The notes below the pieces were generated by a model, which made no database searches, was not told the DNA's origin, and saw nothing but the letters and a program-made list of their open reading frames with translations. A stretch of DNA of 64,000 nucleotides from Babylonia areolata (taxonomy: Eukaryota > Mollusca > Gastropoda > Neogastropoda > Buccinidae), in the NCBI RefSeq assembly GCF_041734735.1, contig NC_134903.1:1949828-2013827 (forward strand). Reading direction: 5' to 3'. Positions 15,674 to 23,020 of the stretch are shown here, piece by piece. The position numbers and the translations under genes were made by a program. Every line of letters starts with the position of its first letter. Position 1 is the stretch's first letter.

Positions 15674-17447
15674 GTTAAAGTACAAAGACTCTTTTTTTAA
15701 AATAAAATATAATAACAACAATAATAACAACAACAATAATAGTAATAATAATAACAATAACAATGATAATAATAACAATAATAATAATAATAATCTTCAT
15801 CATCATAATTGCAGTAGATATCTACATGAATGAATAGATATTTAAACTATGAAAAAGACACAGCAACCACGCGGCACTGACGGGCTCAGTGTGCTGAATG
15901 TTGACCACCTGGCCGATCTCCCCGCTGTCGATGATCTCCTTGGCCTTGCACACCCAGGGGAGGTAACGCATCACGTGACACACAGCTAGCAACACATCAC
16001 TGCTCTTACACGTCGACGCGATCTCCCGACAGTCGTCTTCCGACACCTGAAAACGCGTCATCATTCAGTTTCAGTTTCTCAAGGAGGCATCACTGTGTTC
16101 AGACAAAATCCATACATGAACATGCAACATACGGTGAGCAACACATCACTGCTCTTACAAGTCAACGCACTCTCCCGACAGCCTTATTCCAACACTTGAA
16201 AAAGTGTCGTTTGGTTTCAGTTTCCCAAAGAGGCGTCACTGTGTTCAGACAAATCCACATATGCTACATACTGTCAATACCGTTGCACACTGTCAATATT
16301 TTTGTATAATGCATATATTCCTTTTGTTTCACAACTGCAAATACACCTCAGCAATGAAACACATACTGCTTGTCTTTCACTTCGGTATATACACAGATAT
16401 TACTTCTGTAAACAAAACTGTATTCATTGTCCCTCACTGCTATAAGTATACATCAATTACCTCAGTAATGAAAGCATACTGCTTGTACTTTACTACAATA
16501 AACACACAAACATTACCTCAGCAGTTAAACAAGCATTCCTTGCTCCTCATCACGATATATAGATAGATATATATATATTACCTAAGTAATGAAACATATT
16601 TCTTGTCCCTCACTACATTATATATCAAAATATTACGTCTGTAATTAAACATGTATTCTCTGTATATGGAACTAAAAATACACACATTTCCTCAGTAATT
16701 AAACACATTTTCAACTGTCTATCTTACTAAAGCTGAGTGGTTAAAGCACTGAACTTTCAATCTGAAGGTCCTGGGTTTGAATCCTGGCTGACACAACTGA
16801 CAGGTTAATTGTTTCTGGAGCTTTTTTTTTCAATCTCCGAGGTCAACAGATGTTTGACCTGCTAGTGCCTGAACCCACATCATCTGTAGACCCATGCACA
16901 AGATCAAATGCGCATGTTAAAGATCCCCGTAATCCCTCTCAGCATCTGGTGGGACATGAAAACAGGTCCACTTCCAGCAAGCATATCCACCAAAATGGAG
17001 TACAGCTGCCTACACATTGGGGTAGAAGTCATGCACGAAAAAAACCCCACTGGTACATATGTGAGTGATCATGGGAGTAACAGTCTATGAACGTACAATA
17101 AGAAGATGAAAGTGTCTTACCGCCATGGGTTTTTCCAGCAGAATGTGGTATCCCTTCTTAGCAAAAGCCACGGCAGGGTCCTGAACAATACACAGCCAAC
17201 ATAGTCAGTGATACACACTGCATCAGCTGCTGTGAGACAGCGGTTAGCATCACAGACATAGAACCTAGAGATGAGGTGTTCAAATCTCATCAGCTGCTTT
17301 ACTGTTAGTGTTACTGTAGGGTGTTTAAAACACTGGCAATTAACATAGAAATCCTGTGTAAATGTAATAACTTGATAAGATATGTGATAGTTCAATATGC
17401 TTTTTTTTTTTTTTAATGGAAAGGTCTGTGCCAGTTGTGTGTGTGTG

Positions 17448-17493
<46 letters not shown>

Positions 17494-19390
17494 ATGTGTG
17501 TGTGTGTGTGTCAAAACATCAACATTCTGAAATGACTTGCTTTCATACATTTATCTGCCTTTTCATTTATCATCATTATTATCACTGTATCATTTTCATC
17601 ATTATCACGCAGAAAAACTTTCTTTTAAAGTATCAACATTCAGAAATAACATACTTGCTTTCACTCCATTCATCTTCCTCATCACTACCCCCTCCCTCCA
17701 CTTCATCACCATGACCTCATTCACCCTCACCCTTCCCCCTCCTCCACCAACACCATCCCCCACCCCACCCTCCCCTCACTGAACCAACCCCCTCCCCCAC
17801 TCACTTTGTGCAGTCTGTCGGCCCCCCCCCCACCCCCACCCTCCCCTCACTGAACCAACCCCCTCCCCCACTCACTTTGTGCAGTCTGTCGCCCCCCCCC
17901 CCCCCCCCCACCCCCACCCTCCCCTCACTGAACCAACCCCCTCCCCCACTCACTTTGTGCAGTCTGTCGGTCGTGGCAATGATGACGCAGTCAGCAAACT
18001 TTTCCTTCTCTGCTGCCTCCGTCCAGCCTGAAATCGACTTCACAGTTTCAGTTTCTCAAGGGGGCGTCATCGCACAGACGCCTGAACAGCAACATGACTC
18101 AACATAGTAGTCAGGCCTTGAGTGCATGCAGGTACGTCTCTTTGTGTACCTATCATATATGTATCTTTGTGTACCTATCATTGTGTACCTATCATACACG
18201 CATCTTTGTGCACCTATCAGAGTGGATTTCTTCAGCAGAGTTTTGCCAGAGGACAAAACTTTTGTCGCTGTGAGGTCTTTTTCAGTGTGCCAAGTGTGTG
18301 CTACACATGGGACTTCTGTTTTTCACCTCAACTGAATAACCAGATGCTCAGTTTCATTTTCCAGTCCAAGGCCGTGACAGGATTTGAAGCAAGACCCTCA
18401 GAGATGCCGTGTTGACAGATAAGCATCTTCACCATTCTGCTGCCTTCCCCCTTCACAGGAAACGTTTAACGCCCTGACTGAGATCAGTGTGGTGTGAGTG
18501 TGCAGTGCACTCACTACTTTCTGTGCACTTAGCAATCGTGTCACTCATGAAGTGCAGTCACTACTTTCTGTGCACTTAGCAATGGTGTCACTCATGAAGT
18601 GCAGTCACTACTTTCTGTGCACTTAGCAATGGTGTCACTCATGAAGTGCAGTCACTACTTTCTGTGCACTCAGCAATGGTGTCACTCATGAAGTGCAGTC
18701 ACTACTTTCTGTGCACTCAGCAATGATGTCACTCATGAAGTGCAGTCACTACTTTCTGTGCACTTAGCAATGATGTCACTCATGAAGTGCAGTCACTACT
18801 TTCTGTGCACTCAGCAATGGTGTCACTCATGAAGTGCAGTCACTACTTTCTGTGCACTTAGCAATCGTGTCACTCATGAAGTGCAGTCACTACTTTCTGT
18901 GCACTTAGCAATGGTGTCACTCATGAAGTGCAGTCACTACTTTCTGTGCACTCAGCAATGGTGTCACTCATGAAGTGCAGTCACTACTTTCTGTGCACTT
19001 AGCAATGACATCACTCGTGGAGCGCAGTCACTACTTTCTGTGCACTTAGCAATGATGTCACTCGTGAAGTGCAGTCACTACTTTCTGTGCACTTAGCAAT
19101 GACGTCACTCGTGGAGCGCAGTCACTACTTTCTGTGCTCTCAGCAATGGTGTCACTCGTGGAGTGCAGTCACTACTTTCTGTGCACTTAGCAATGATGTC
19201 ACTCATGAAGTGCAGTCACTATTTTCTCTGCACTTAGCAATGATGTCATTTATTTTGCTAAACAAGAGAAATGCAATTCCTAGAGGAAGAAATCTGGCTG
19301 AAGAATCTGAATGGTGACGGACACCCTGACCTGTAAGGTCTGGCTGATCTCAGCGAGCTGACAGCCCCTCAGGTTCAAAAGTAATCAAAT

Positions 19391-19431
<41 letters not shown>

Positions 19432-19925
19432 GATTATACATACAAGCATGAATGCTGGTACACACATGCACAATTTGAACGTGAAGGCACCTGCATATTA
19501 CATGCACACAAACATGCACACACACACACACACACACATATGCAAAAGTGATGACAACATACTCTGAAAGGCAAATTTATCTGGAATGTCGTGCTCATTT
19601 TGTACTCTCTTTCTGTAGAAGTCTCTAGGATCCGCTACTCCGACAATCTGAAAGGACAGAAAGTCAACAGAAATTAGAATCATCAGCACAGTAAATACCT
19701 GTTACACATGAGTTACCTGCAATAGGGGGAGTGTGTGAACGTGTATGTGGGAGTGTACACATGTACAAACTTCTACATGTGACACCTCAAACACAAGAAA
19801 GAATGAGAGATGTGTGCATGTGTGTGTGTGTGTGTGTGTTCAAATCTTCATGTGTGTGTGTGTGTGTGTCTGCGTGTGTGTGTCTGTGTTTGCATGCACA
19901 TGTACCTGCTTAAATGTTAGTGCAC

Positions 19926-19984
<59 letters not shown>

Positions 19985-20228
19985 TGTATGTGTATGTGTT
20001 CATATAAAGTATGTAGATTTGAATGTTTTTGCTTGTTCTGGGTACCAATCAATTCATGGTGTAAAAATATGAAATCTCCAAAAGCCATCAGGTACTATTT
20101 GTTGTTATTGTTCTGTTGTTTTGATTTGTTTGATATTTGGTGGTGGTGGTGGTGGTGGTGGTTGTTTCTTTTAAGAAAATACAACCAAATTCCCATTCAT
20201 TTTTCTCTTGCTTTGTCCGTCTGTCTGG

Positions 20229-20280
<52 letters not shown>

Positions 20281-20378
20281 GACACACACACACGTGCAAT
20301 ATGGAAATAATTACAATAAATCCTCCACAACCAAGTATCGTTTGTGTGATTTAATTTTCATATTACTAAATTTCAAAA

Positions 20379-20437
<59 letters not shown>

Positions 20438-20624
20438 TTACATCCACACATACATGTCCAAAACAACAAACCAAGCACAGTTTTTTGTCATCACCTTGAA
20501 ATCCTGAGGAAAAGCGACAGCATAGAAAGCATATCTAAAGCCCCGGTTTCCCGCTCCAATCAGAACACAGGTCACAGGTTTTGCTGTCCCTTCTCCCCCC
20601 TTCCTTTCTTTTGTCTGCCGACAT
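1515..20624 (-). CDS. Gfo/Idh/MocA-family oxidoreductase gene, 12 coding exons
   Basis: Predicted soluble NAD(P)-dependent dehydrogenase of about 440 residues. The exons lie at 20495-20624, 19563-19647, 17954-18027, 17121-17180, 15882-16046, 14380-14568, 12912-13004, 11887-12015, 9115-9216, 5475-5541, 4778-4881 and 1515-1643. All junctions are GT-AG with matching phases. Residues about 16-27 give [12 protein letters not shown], the Rossmann dinucleotide loop. [10 protein letters not shown] follows beta-2, [10 protein letters not shown] matches the usual ATP(D)xLH segment, and ILLEKPMA carries the EKP motif whose lysine is catalytic in the family. [50 protein letters not shown] and [15 protein letters not shown] are C-terminal domain blocks I know from bacterial YteT-like and animal relatives. 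The substrate is unknown. The introns are inflated by minisatellites and SINEs. One extra G near the start codon breaks the frame (see exon 1). The family call is firm; the exact reaction is not known. Confidence 0.93.
1835..1905. repeat. Compound (ACC/ACT/GCT)n-(CT)n microsatellite
   Basis: A run of ACCACTACTACTGCTGCTG units passes directly into (CT)n. It lies in the last intron of the oxidoreductase gene. Confidence 0.9.
2096..3790. repeat. 60-bp minisatellite, about 28 units, with (AC)n linkers
   Basis: Each unit carries GTAATCTCATACTGTTCAAA, then GAGCTTTCACATGACTGTAT and a variable (AC)n spacer. Units from 2160 to 2940 are nearly identical and exactly 58-62 bases, which makes the frame stay open as a 20-residue peptide repeat. 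Units after 2950 are more diverged and have longer AC runs. It fills much of intron 11 of the oxidoreductase gene. The regular open frame follows from unit length and is not evidence of a gene. Confidence 0.95.
3868..4256 (-). mobile_element. SINE family 1, near full length, minus strand
   Basis: Reading the minus strand gives a tRNA-like head (GGTGGCCGAATGGTTAAGAC, an A-box type motif), a body with GATAAACCAAGGTCCCGT and AAAATTCTGT, and a tail ending GACGCCTCCTTAAGAAACTG. This copy joins the head, body and tail modules that occur separately elsewhere in the window, so it defines the composite family. Confidence 0.8.
4257..4777. other. Intron 11 sequence without recognised features
   Basis: AT-rich single-copy-looking sequence between the SINE and exon 11. 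No reading frame, repeat or RNA gene was recognised. Confidence 0.5.
4778..4881 (-). CDS. Oxidoreductase exon 11
   Basis: 104 bases, entered in phase 1 (the split codon with exon 10 makes Arg). It reads [17 protein letters not shown] then [17 protein letters not shown] and ends at donor GTAAGA. The block [13 protein letters not shown] corresponds to the conserved GHxGxDYxLMxAF segment of the family. Confidence 0.93.
5230..5462 (+). mobile_element. SINE family 1 tail, two copies in tandem
   Basis: Two copies of the tail module (each with GTTGGGTTACGCTGCTGGTC and GTGTAGCGTATATGG) run head to tail at about 5232-5340 and 5348-5462. The second ends in a TACTGATACTGA simple tail. They are 12 bases from the exon 10 donor side. 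Confidence 0.8.
5475..5541 (-). CDS. Oxidoreductase exon 10
   Basis: 67 bases. It follows a GTTTCAG acceptor in phase 0, reads [20 protein letters not shown] then NT, and ends in phase 1 at a strong donor GTAAGT. It continues the strand pair begun by RIYGTK in exon 9, as in other family members. Confidence 0.92.
5565..5790 (+). mobile_element. SINE family 2, partial
   Basis: Carries GATAAACTGAGTTCCTGTGT, CACGTAAAAGAACTCATGGC and AAACTCTGTGGAAAAAGTCC, matching the middle and 3' part of the full copy at 8695-9104. The head is missing. Confidence 0.7.
5791..6384. other. Intron 10 sequence with short simple repeats
   Basis: Contains an ATACAATGCAATGCAATG run near 5845-5895, a (CAA)n patch near 5975-5993 and two blocks of CACTCACTCACTCTCTCACT with (AC)n at 6179-6270. 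There is no gene. Confidence 0.6.
6385..6640 (-). mobile_element. SINE family 1 body and head, minus strand
   Basis: Shares AATTTTGCCAAAAGAGGACA, CATGGGACCTTGGATTTT and GATGCTCAGTTTGATTTTCC with the copy at 3868-4256. Its tRNA-like head runs straight into the 61-bp array that follows. Confidence 0.75.
6560..8022. repeat. 61-bp minisatellite of about 24 units derived from a SINE head
   Basis: Units contain ACTCTCACGGACACTGTGTT, GGTAGATAAACCTCTTAAGC and ATTCTGCTACCTTG. On the minus strand a unit reads AAGGTAGCAGAATGCTTAAG then AGGTTTATCTACCAACACAG, the counterpart of GGTGGCCGAATGGTTAAGAC and GCTCAGCTGCCAATACAGAG in the SINE head at 4250-4180. The array therefore amplified the tRNA-like head of the adjoining SINE. 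A few units are 60 bases, and those stretches stay open in frame. Confidence 0.9.
8030..8180 (+). mobile_element. SINE family 3, 3' part
   Basis: Shows TTAAAGATCCCTGCAGTCAG, CATACCCTGCATGCCCAGC and AACGGAGTATGGCTGCCT, the 3' body of the family seen whole at 53305-53690. It ends in GAAGAAGCAG. Confidence 0.6.
8380..8692 (+). mobile_element. Interspersed repeat family 5
   Basis: Shares about 240 bases with 44130-44372: AGTGTCTTGCCAAAGCTACA, AAAGGCCAACTAGCCCCAAA, GCTGCAGCACTAAGAGCCAG and CAGCTCTCACTTTGCTG. A reversed relative lies at 23895-24000. It is probably a SINE, but no clear Pol III boxes were found. Confidence 0.65.
8695..9104 (+). mobile_element. SINE family 2, full length
   Basis: tRNA-like head with A box in GATGGCCTAGAGGTAACGC and B box GATTCGAATCA at about 8753. 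The body has GACGATAAACCAAGGTCCCG, CACGTAAAAGAACCCATGAC and AAAATTCTGTAGAAAAAATC. The 3' part has TCTCCCTGGGGAGAGTAGCT, and the A-rich tail is AAAGAGAAATACAAAAAC. The tail ends about 10 bases from the exon 9 donor, antisense to the host gene. Confidence 0.85.
9115..9216 (-). CDS. Oxidoreductase exon 9
   Basis: 102 bases, phase 0 at both ends. It reads [20 protein letters not shown] then [14 protein letters not shown]. The preceding acceptor is TTGATTGTGAAG and the donor is GTTAGT. The [13 protein letters not shown]-type strand is a strong family block. Confidence 0.93.
9300..9405. repeat. (TG)n-rich microsatellite
   Basis: Mixed GTGTGCGTGTGC and GTATGTACAC repeats in intron 8. Confidence 0.85.
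9815..10580. repeat. AC-rich minisatellite
   Basis: About 22 units of roughly 30-38 bases combine ACAGATACTAACATACACAC with CACTTACAC or CACTCACAT variants. Alternating unit variants suggest a higher-order pattern. It lies within intron 8. Confidence 0.9.
10581..11190. other. Intron 8 sequence between AC-rich arrays
   Basis: Short AC tracts up to about 10815, then about 370 bases of ordinary sequence. No gene or known repeat was recognised. Confidence 0.5.
11195..11880. repeat. AC-rich minisatellite with ATGTTTACAAACACAAC units
   Basis: Repeated ATGTTTACAAACACAACACA separated by (AC)n of varying length, ending in a pure (AC)n run that abuts the exon 8 donor (GTATGC on minus). The long poly-HT and poly-CV frames across it are artefacts of the dinucleotide. 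Confidence 0.9.
11887..12015 (-). CDS. Oxidoreductase exon 8
   Basis: 129 bases, phase 0 at both ends. It reads [20 protein letters not shown] then [20 protein letters not shown] and SQQ. The acceptor is GATGTGCAG and the donor is [14 protein letters not shown] and the preceding GWPV block are typical of the YteT-like subgroup. It is squeezed between an (AC)n array and a triplet-repeat tract. Confidence 0.94.
12020..12400. repeat. (CAT/CAC)n triplets and 36-39 bp minisatellite
   Basis: CATCATCATCG triplets pass into units of (CAC)n followed by ACTGCCGTCATTGTTGACRT, about six units. Open poly-P, poly-T, poly-V and poly-G frames result on both strands and do not represent genes. Confidence 0.9.
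12401..12780. repeat. ATA-rich low-complexity DNA and C-rich tract
   Basis: TAATAATAATAAC-type triplets up to about 12680, then a C10 run and (CA)n. There is no gene. Confidence 0.7.
12912..13004 (-). CDS. Oxidoreductase exon 7
   Basis: 93 bases, phase 0 at both ends. It reads [20 protein letters not shown] then [11 protein letters not shown]. The acceptor is GTGTCTGCAG and the donor is GTAGCC. The paired cysteines in CLDC and QQCPYSAK are characteristic of this oxidoreductase subgroup. Confidence 0.94.
13160..13925. repeat. 27/30-bp minisatellite, about 26 units
   Basis: Units are CAACATCAACCAACACATCA plus GACAGCCAAT; some lack the three-base ACA. Because the units are multiples of three, all frames stay open ([10 protein letters not shown]-type peptide), which is not evidence of coding. 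It lies in intron 6. Confidence 0.95.
13985..14118 (-). mobile_element. SINE family 1 tail, minus strand
   Basis: CTCAAGGAGATGTCACTGAG, CATCTGCTAAGCAGATG and ACACGCTTAGTCAGGCCTTG match the reversed tail module. No head or body is attached. Confidence 0.8.
14380..14568 (-). CDS. Oxidoreductase exon 6
   Basis: 189 bases, phase 0 at both ends. It reads [20 protein letters not shown], then [20 protein letters not shown] and a tail [14 protein letters not shown]. The acceptor is TGTCGTCCAG and the donor is [18 protein letters not shown] and the CHDxDLIxYW block (His-Asp region near the active site in this family) are well conserved. Confidence 0.95.
14612..15545. repeat. 23-27 bp minisatellite, about 36 units
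   Basis: Units resemble GTGTAAAGGTAATGACACTA plus TACA. They are regular near 14612-15010 and increasingly diverged toward 15545. The array starts about 43 bases upstream of the exon 6 acceptor (transcript sense). Confidence 0.9.
15630..15800. repeat. (AC)n and (AAT)n/(AAC)n microsatellites
   Basis: A pure (AC)n run at about 15632-15670 and an ATAATAACAACAATAATAA-type tract at 15708-15795, both in intron 5. Confidence 0.9.
15882..16046 (-). CDS. Oxidoreductase exon 5
   Basis: 165 bases, phase 0 at both ends. It reads [20 protein letters not shown], then [20 protein letters not shown] and [15 protein letters not shown]. The acceptor is CGTTTTCAG and the donor GTCAGT (the weakest donor in the gene). 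CHVMRY corresponds to the family's GHVLRY segment. The start of this exon is duplicated just upstream. Confidence 0.93.
16066..16262 (-). repeat. Duplicated exon 5 acceptor and exon start, with SINE family 1 tail ends
   Basis: 16137-16207 repeats 15989-16060: AACACATCACTGCTCTTACA, then GTCAACGCACTCTCCCGACA against the exon's own GTCGACGCGATCTCCCGACA, followed in both by a short SINE-tail end (TTTCAGTTTCTCAAGGAGGC and TTTCAGTTTCCCAAAGAGGC). The duplicated block of about 149 bases thus includes the 3' splice site and about 60 bases of exon 5. The extra copy is decayed and probably unused. Confidence 0.85.
16320..16710. repeat. Decayed tandem repeat of about 70 bp
   Basis: Five to six diverged units share ATTACCTCAGTAATGAAACA and CTTGTCCCTCACTAC. 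It lies in intron 4. Confidence 0.65.
16725..17108 (+). mobile_element. SINE family 3, near full length
   Basis: tRNA-like head CTGAGTGGTTAAAGCACTGA with B-box-like GGTTTGAATCC. The body has GTGCCTGAACCCACATCATC, CGCATGTTAAAGATCCCCGT and AATGGAGTACAGCTGCCTAC. The tail is AATAAGAAGATGAA. It is more diverged than the copies at 53305 and 55318. It ends 12 bases from exon 4 on its donor side. Confidence 0.8.
17121..17180 (-). CDS. Oxidoreductase exon 4
   Basis: 60 bases coding exactly 20 residues, [20 protein letters not shown]. It is phase 0 at both ends, with acceptor TGTTCAG and donor GTAAGA. LLEKP is the diagnostic Gfo/Idh/MocA motif; its lysine contacts the nicotinamide region and is needed for catalysis in characterised members. 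Confidence 0.95.
17450..17512. repeat. (TG)n microsatellite
   Basis: A nearly pure GT run in intron 3. Confidence 0.9.
17770..17960 (-). repeat. About 70-bp array carrying three copies of the exon 3 donor
   Basis: On the minus strand, ACTGCACAAA followed by GTGAGTGGGGGAGGGGG occurs at the true exon 3 end (17954) and again at about 17876 and 17805. Spacings are 78 and 71 bases, with G-rich linkers including runs up to G14. Each unit therefore repeats the last bases of exon 3 plus its 5' splice site. Confidence 0.9.
17954..18027 (-). CDS. Oxidoreductase exon 3
   Basis: 74 bases entered in phase 1 (the split codon gives Ser). It reads [20 protein letters not shown] then RLHK and ends at [17 protein letters not shown] corresponds to the family's VIIATPDHLH strand-loop after the Rossmann helix. 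Confidence 0.94.
18040..18450 (-). mobile_element. SINE family 1, near full length, minus strand
   Basis: The tail end TTTCTCAAGGGGGCGTCATC lies at 18050, TAGTCAGGCCTTGAGTGCAT in the middle, and body AGTTTTGCCAGAGGACAAAA and GATGCTCAGTTTCATTTTCC. The head is near 18400-18450. It includes a short internal repeat GTACCTATCAT at 18145-18215. Its tail lies about 13 bases from the exon 3 acceptor. Confidence 0.8.
18500..19250. repeat. 47-bp minisatellite, about 16 units
   Basis: Units contain CACTCATGAAGTGCAGTCAC, TACTTTCTGTGCACTTAGCA and ATGGTGT. It is very homogeneous (a few substitutions per unit), which suggests recent expansion. It lies in intron 2. Confidence 0.95.
19390..19540. repeat. Two (AC)n microsatellites
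   Basis: AC runs at about 19393-19427 and 19507-19540, flanking ordinary sequence in intron 2. Confidence 0.85.
19563..19647 (-). CDS. Oxidoreductase exon 2
   Basis: 85 bases. It follows the acceptor CCTTTCAG in phase 0, reads [20 protein letters not shown] then IPDKFAFQ, and ends in phase 1 at donor GTATGT. VGVADP is the beta-2 strand and acidic region that sets cofactor preference in the Rossmann fold. Confidence 0.94.
19815..20425. repeat. Cluster of (TG)n, (GGT)n, (CT)n and (AC)n tracts
   Basis: Includes (TG)n at 19820-19985, (GGT)n at 20140-20162, and (CT)n-(AC)n blocks at 20232-20295 and 20380-20433. It lies in intron 1. Confidence 0.9.
20495..20624 (-). CDS. Oxidoreductase exon 1 (first recognisable coding exon), with a one-base frame conflict
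   Basis: The homologous part reads [20 protein letters not shown] then AVAFPQDFK, ending in phase 0 at donor GTGATG. Upstream, a good acceptor (CTTTGCTTCCAG, boundary at 20644) is followed by AAAGATGTCGG. The ATG at 20622-20624 starts MSADKRKEG but is out of frame with KPVTC by one base. The frame of KPVTC has no in-frame ATG before an in-frame TGA. Removing one G from the G6 run at 20595-20600 joins them. The likely causes are an assembly or sequencing error in the homopolymer, an allele, or use of a later acceptor such as the GGGACAG at about 20591. Confidence 0.8.
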
Positions 20625-20644
20625 CTTTCCAAACTTCAGTAAAT

Positions 20645-21365
20645 CTGGAAGCAAAGAAATACACTATGACCGCTCAGGAACAGAAACCATTCGAAATTTG
20701 CTTTCCTCTTAAGAGTCAGAATCATGTTACAACTAAATGTGTATAAACTGTCATTCTTTTTTTTTTCCCATGTAATAGTTGAGAAATATGCATTATTCTA
20801 ACTGGACATTTCAAAGGCAATATGAATACTATTTTTTTACACCTGATAATATTGTGTGCACTCTGCTACAATGCTGGCAGAGTATGGCTCACACAAATGG
20901 CCTGATGGAGAATAAAGATGTAAATGTGAAAGGTCAATGCTCTTTGTGAAAGGGTGTGTGAATACTGTTCCAATCCTGACAACATCAGTGTCTCTGACCA
21001 TCTGTGTCATTTTGTGATCATGATACCGCTTTCTCCTTTATCTTAAGCCCTTTGTAGCAATATAAATACATAAATTTCAGAATGTAGAGTTAATATTTTT
21101 AGTAAACATTAGTAGGCTTTTGGGTTTTTACAAAACTATAAGAATACATTCATGGTCTTTGTACTACATGTAAGTTCCTCCTTCCTCCTGATACACAACT
21201 GAAACAACGGCCATTCTTTCTGATGACCGTGTCACCACTGGTTTGTGCTGGGGATTTTCATATTTCTATAATTCAACCAACTCTGATATAGATTACATGA
21301 TTTTTGATCAGTTGACCTCATGCATGAATGTGGTGTAATACACACAAAGGAAGTTCAAACATTAA
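20645..21365. other. Upstream of exon 1, no recognised feature
   Basis: About 700 bases of AT-rich, single-copy-looking sequence. There is no ORF with homology, no SINE and no array. Confidence 0.5.
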
Positions 21366-21369
21366 CAGG

Positions 21370-21530
21370 TGTATGCACCTGTATCGTACTGTATTGTAAT
21401 GTACTGTATTGTATCCCGTTGTATTGCCTTGCCTTGCGTTGTGTGTTGTGCTGTGTTGTGCTGTGTTGCATTGTGCTGTGCTGTGCTGTGCTGTGCTGTG
21501 CTGTGCTGTGTTGTGTTGTCATTTTTGGTC
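21370..21530. repeat. (GTATT/GCTGT)n low-complexity tract
   Basis: GTATTGTAATGTACTGTATT grades into TGTGCTGTGCTGTGCTGTG pentamers over 150 bases. Confidence 0.85.
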
Positions 21531-21654
21531 AAAACAGATTTCCCTGGGTGAAATTCATGCTGCTCCCTGAGAGCACATCACCACAGTGCAGCATCACCTT
21601 TTCGTTTTCTTCTTCTGTCTGCAACGTGCAAGTGCTTAGTACTTTTACGGTCAA

Positions 21655-21800
21655 ATAAGATTTTTCAACAGGATTTTGCCAACCTTCTTTTTGCTGTGGG
21701 TTATTTTACATGCACAAAGTGCTGCTGTACACAGTCTCGTCTGAATGACCAGGTCCCAGACCACCATTCAAGGTCTATAGTGATTAAAGGTCCCATTGCC
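21655..21800 (-). mobile_element. SINE family 2, partial, minus strand
   Basis: CAACAGGATTTTGCCAACCT, GTGGGTTATTTTACATGCAC and CCACCATTCAAGGTCTATAG match the reversed body of the 8695-9104 copy. Confidence 0.65.
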
Positions 21801-21824
21801 TTTCATGGCCATCTGGGTGGTGAA

Positions 21825-22080
21825 ACCACTGTGTCTTGGACTTGGCACAGAAAGGCAGAACCCCCATCAGTGCAGTGAACCACTGTGTCTTGGACTTGGC
21901 ACAGGAAGGCAGAACCCCCATCAGGGCGGTGAAACCACTGTCTCTTGGACTCGGCACAGAAAGGCAGAACCCCCATCAGGGTGGTGAAACCACTGTGTCT
22001 TGGACTTGGCACAGGAAGGCAGAACCCCCATCAGGGCGGTGAACCACTGTGTCTTGGACTCGGCACAGAAAGGCAGAATC
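21825..22080. repeat. About 56-bp minisatellite, 5 units
   Basis: Units contain CCACTGTGTCTTGGACTTGG, CACAGAAAGGCAGAACCCCC and ATCAGGGCGGTGAAA. Confidence 0.9.
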
Positions 22081-22109
22081 CCATCTTCTCCTTCCACCAG
22101 TTTAACTTC

Positions 22110-22400
22110 ACCTGACTGATGTTGGGTACCTGTTCACAACCTGGGTGTAGTAAGGAAAATCTGATGTAGAGTGCCTTTCCTAAGGACTGAACACTATGCC
22201 GAAATGGCGCCTTGAACCTTGATCACTGATGAACAACGGATAAGGTCAACGCTTAAATGATTCTGCCACAATGCCTCTGAAGGTCTAGTGGAGCTGGTTG
22301 TAAAAATCCTTGTCAGCATATGGGACTTGAACTTGTGGATACTTTATCGCTTCCTAGTCAGACACATTAACACTTGGCCACTGCTCCACACGGCTGTTGA
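22110..22400 (-). mobile_element. tRNA-derived SINE, minus strand (family 6)
   Basis: The minus strand near 22400-22300 reads GAGCAGTGGCCAAGTGTTAA, then AAGTTCAAGTCCCATATGCT, a tRNA-like A and B box pair. Lower down lies a second module ending GAATCATTTAAGCGTTGACC. The family assignment is open. Confidence 0.5.
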
Positions 22401-22479
22401 TTCAGACTATCATTCCCTTCCTTCTTTGAAATGAATCTAAGCTATCTTTTCCCTCTCCCTCTAAATATGATCAATCAAA

Positions 22480-23020
22480 AAGTGTAACTGTAAGTGTAAT
22501 TCAGTATTTCTCTACTTTGAATCAACAGGTTAATTACGGAGAAAATAAACCATCAATCAAGTATAGTAGCTTTAAGGCAAAGTGTATACTGTTAATGAAT
22601 ATGCCATTATCATATGGTTTCTAAAAGTATATGAGTTTTCATTCCAGTACCCTCATGGACAGTATAATATAACTGTGAAAATATTAAGTACTAACAGCAT
22701 GTACGCATCGTCACATCTTTAAAATGGAATATCTTCAGAACCAATCAAGATATTCACTTACTCTTTTTTTTGTTTTTCTTATATTGTCATGTTGTTTGCC
22801 AAAAATCACATTTCAGTCCTTGTAATGAACATTTAAATTTTCACTGCCACCACCTACTGTTATTCAATAATTCACCACTTACAATCAACAGCTGATTACA
22901 GAAAATGATTCCATCAATCGAGTATGTTTTAAGGCAAAGTGTAGACTGTAATTCAATATTTCACCAATCAGGATCAACAGGTTAATTATGGAAAAAGAAA
23001 ACCATGAATCAAGTATCATT
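22480..23020. repeat. Three diverged copies of a 95-110 bp repeat
   Basis: Copies near 22490-22590, 22862-22960 and 22950-23020 share ATCAACAGGTTAATTA and TTTAAGGCAAAGTGTA. Confidence 0.65.

Noticed and set aside
20438-20632. Start of the oxidoreductase at 20632
   Set aside because: That position is TTG, not ATG, and an in-frame TGA lies two codons upstream. The ATG at 20624 with a one-base homopolymer error is more plausible.
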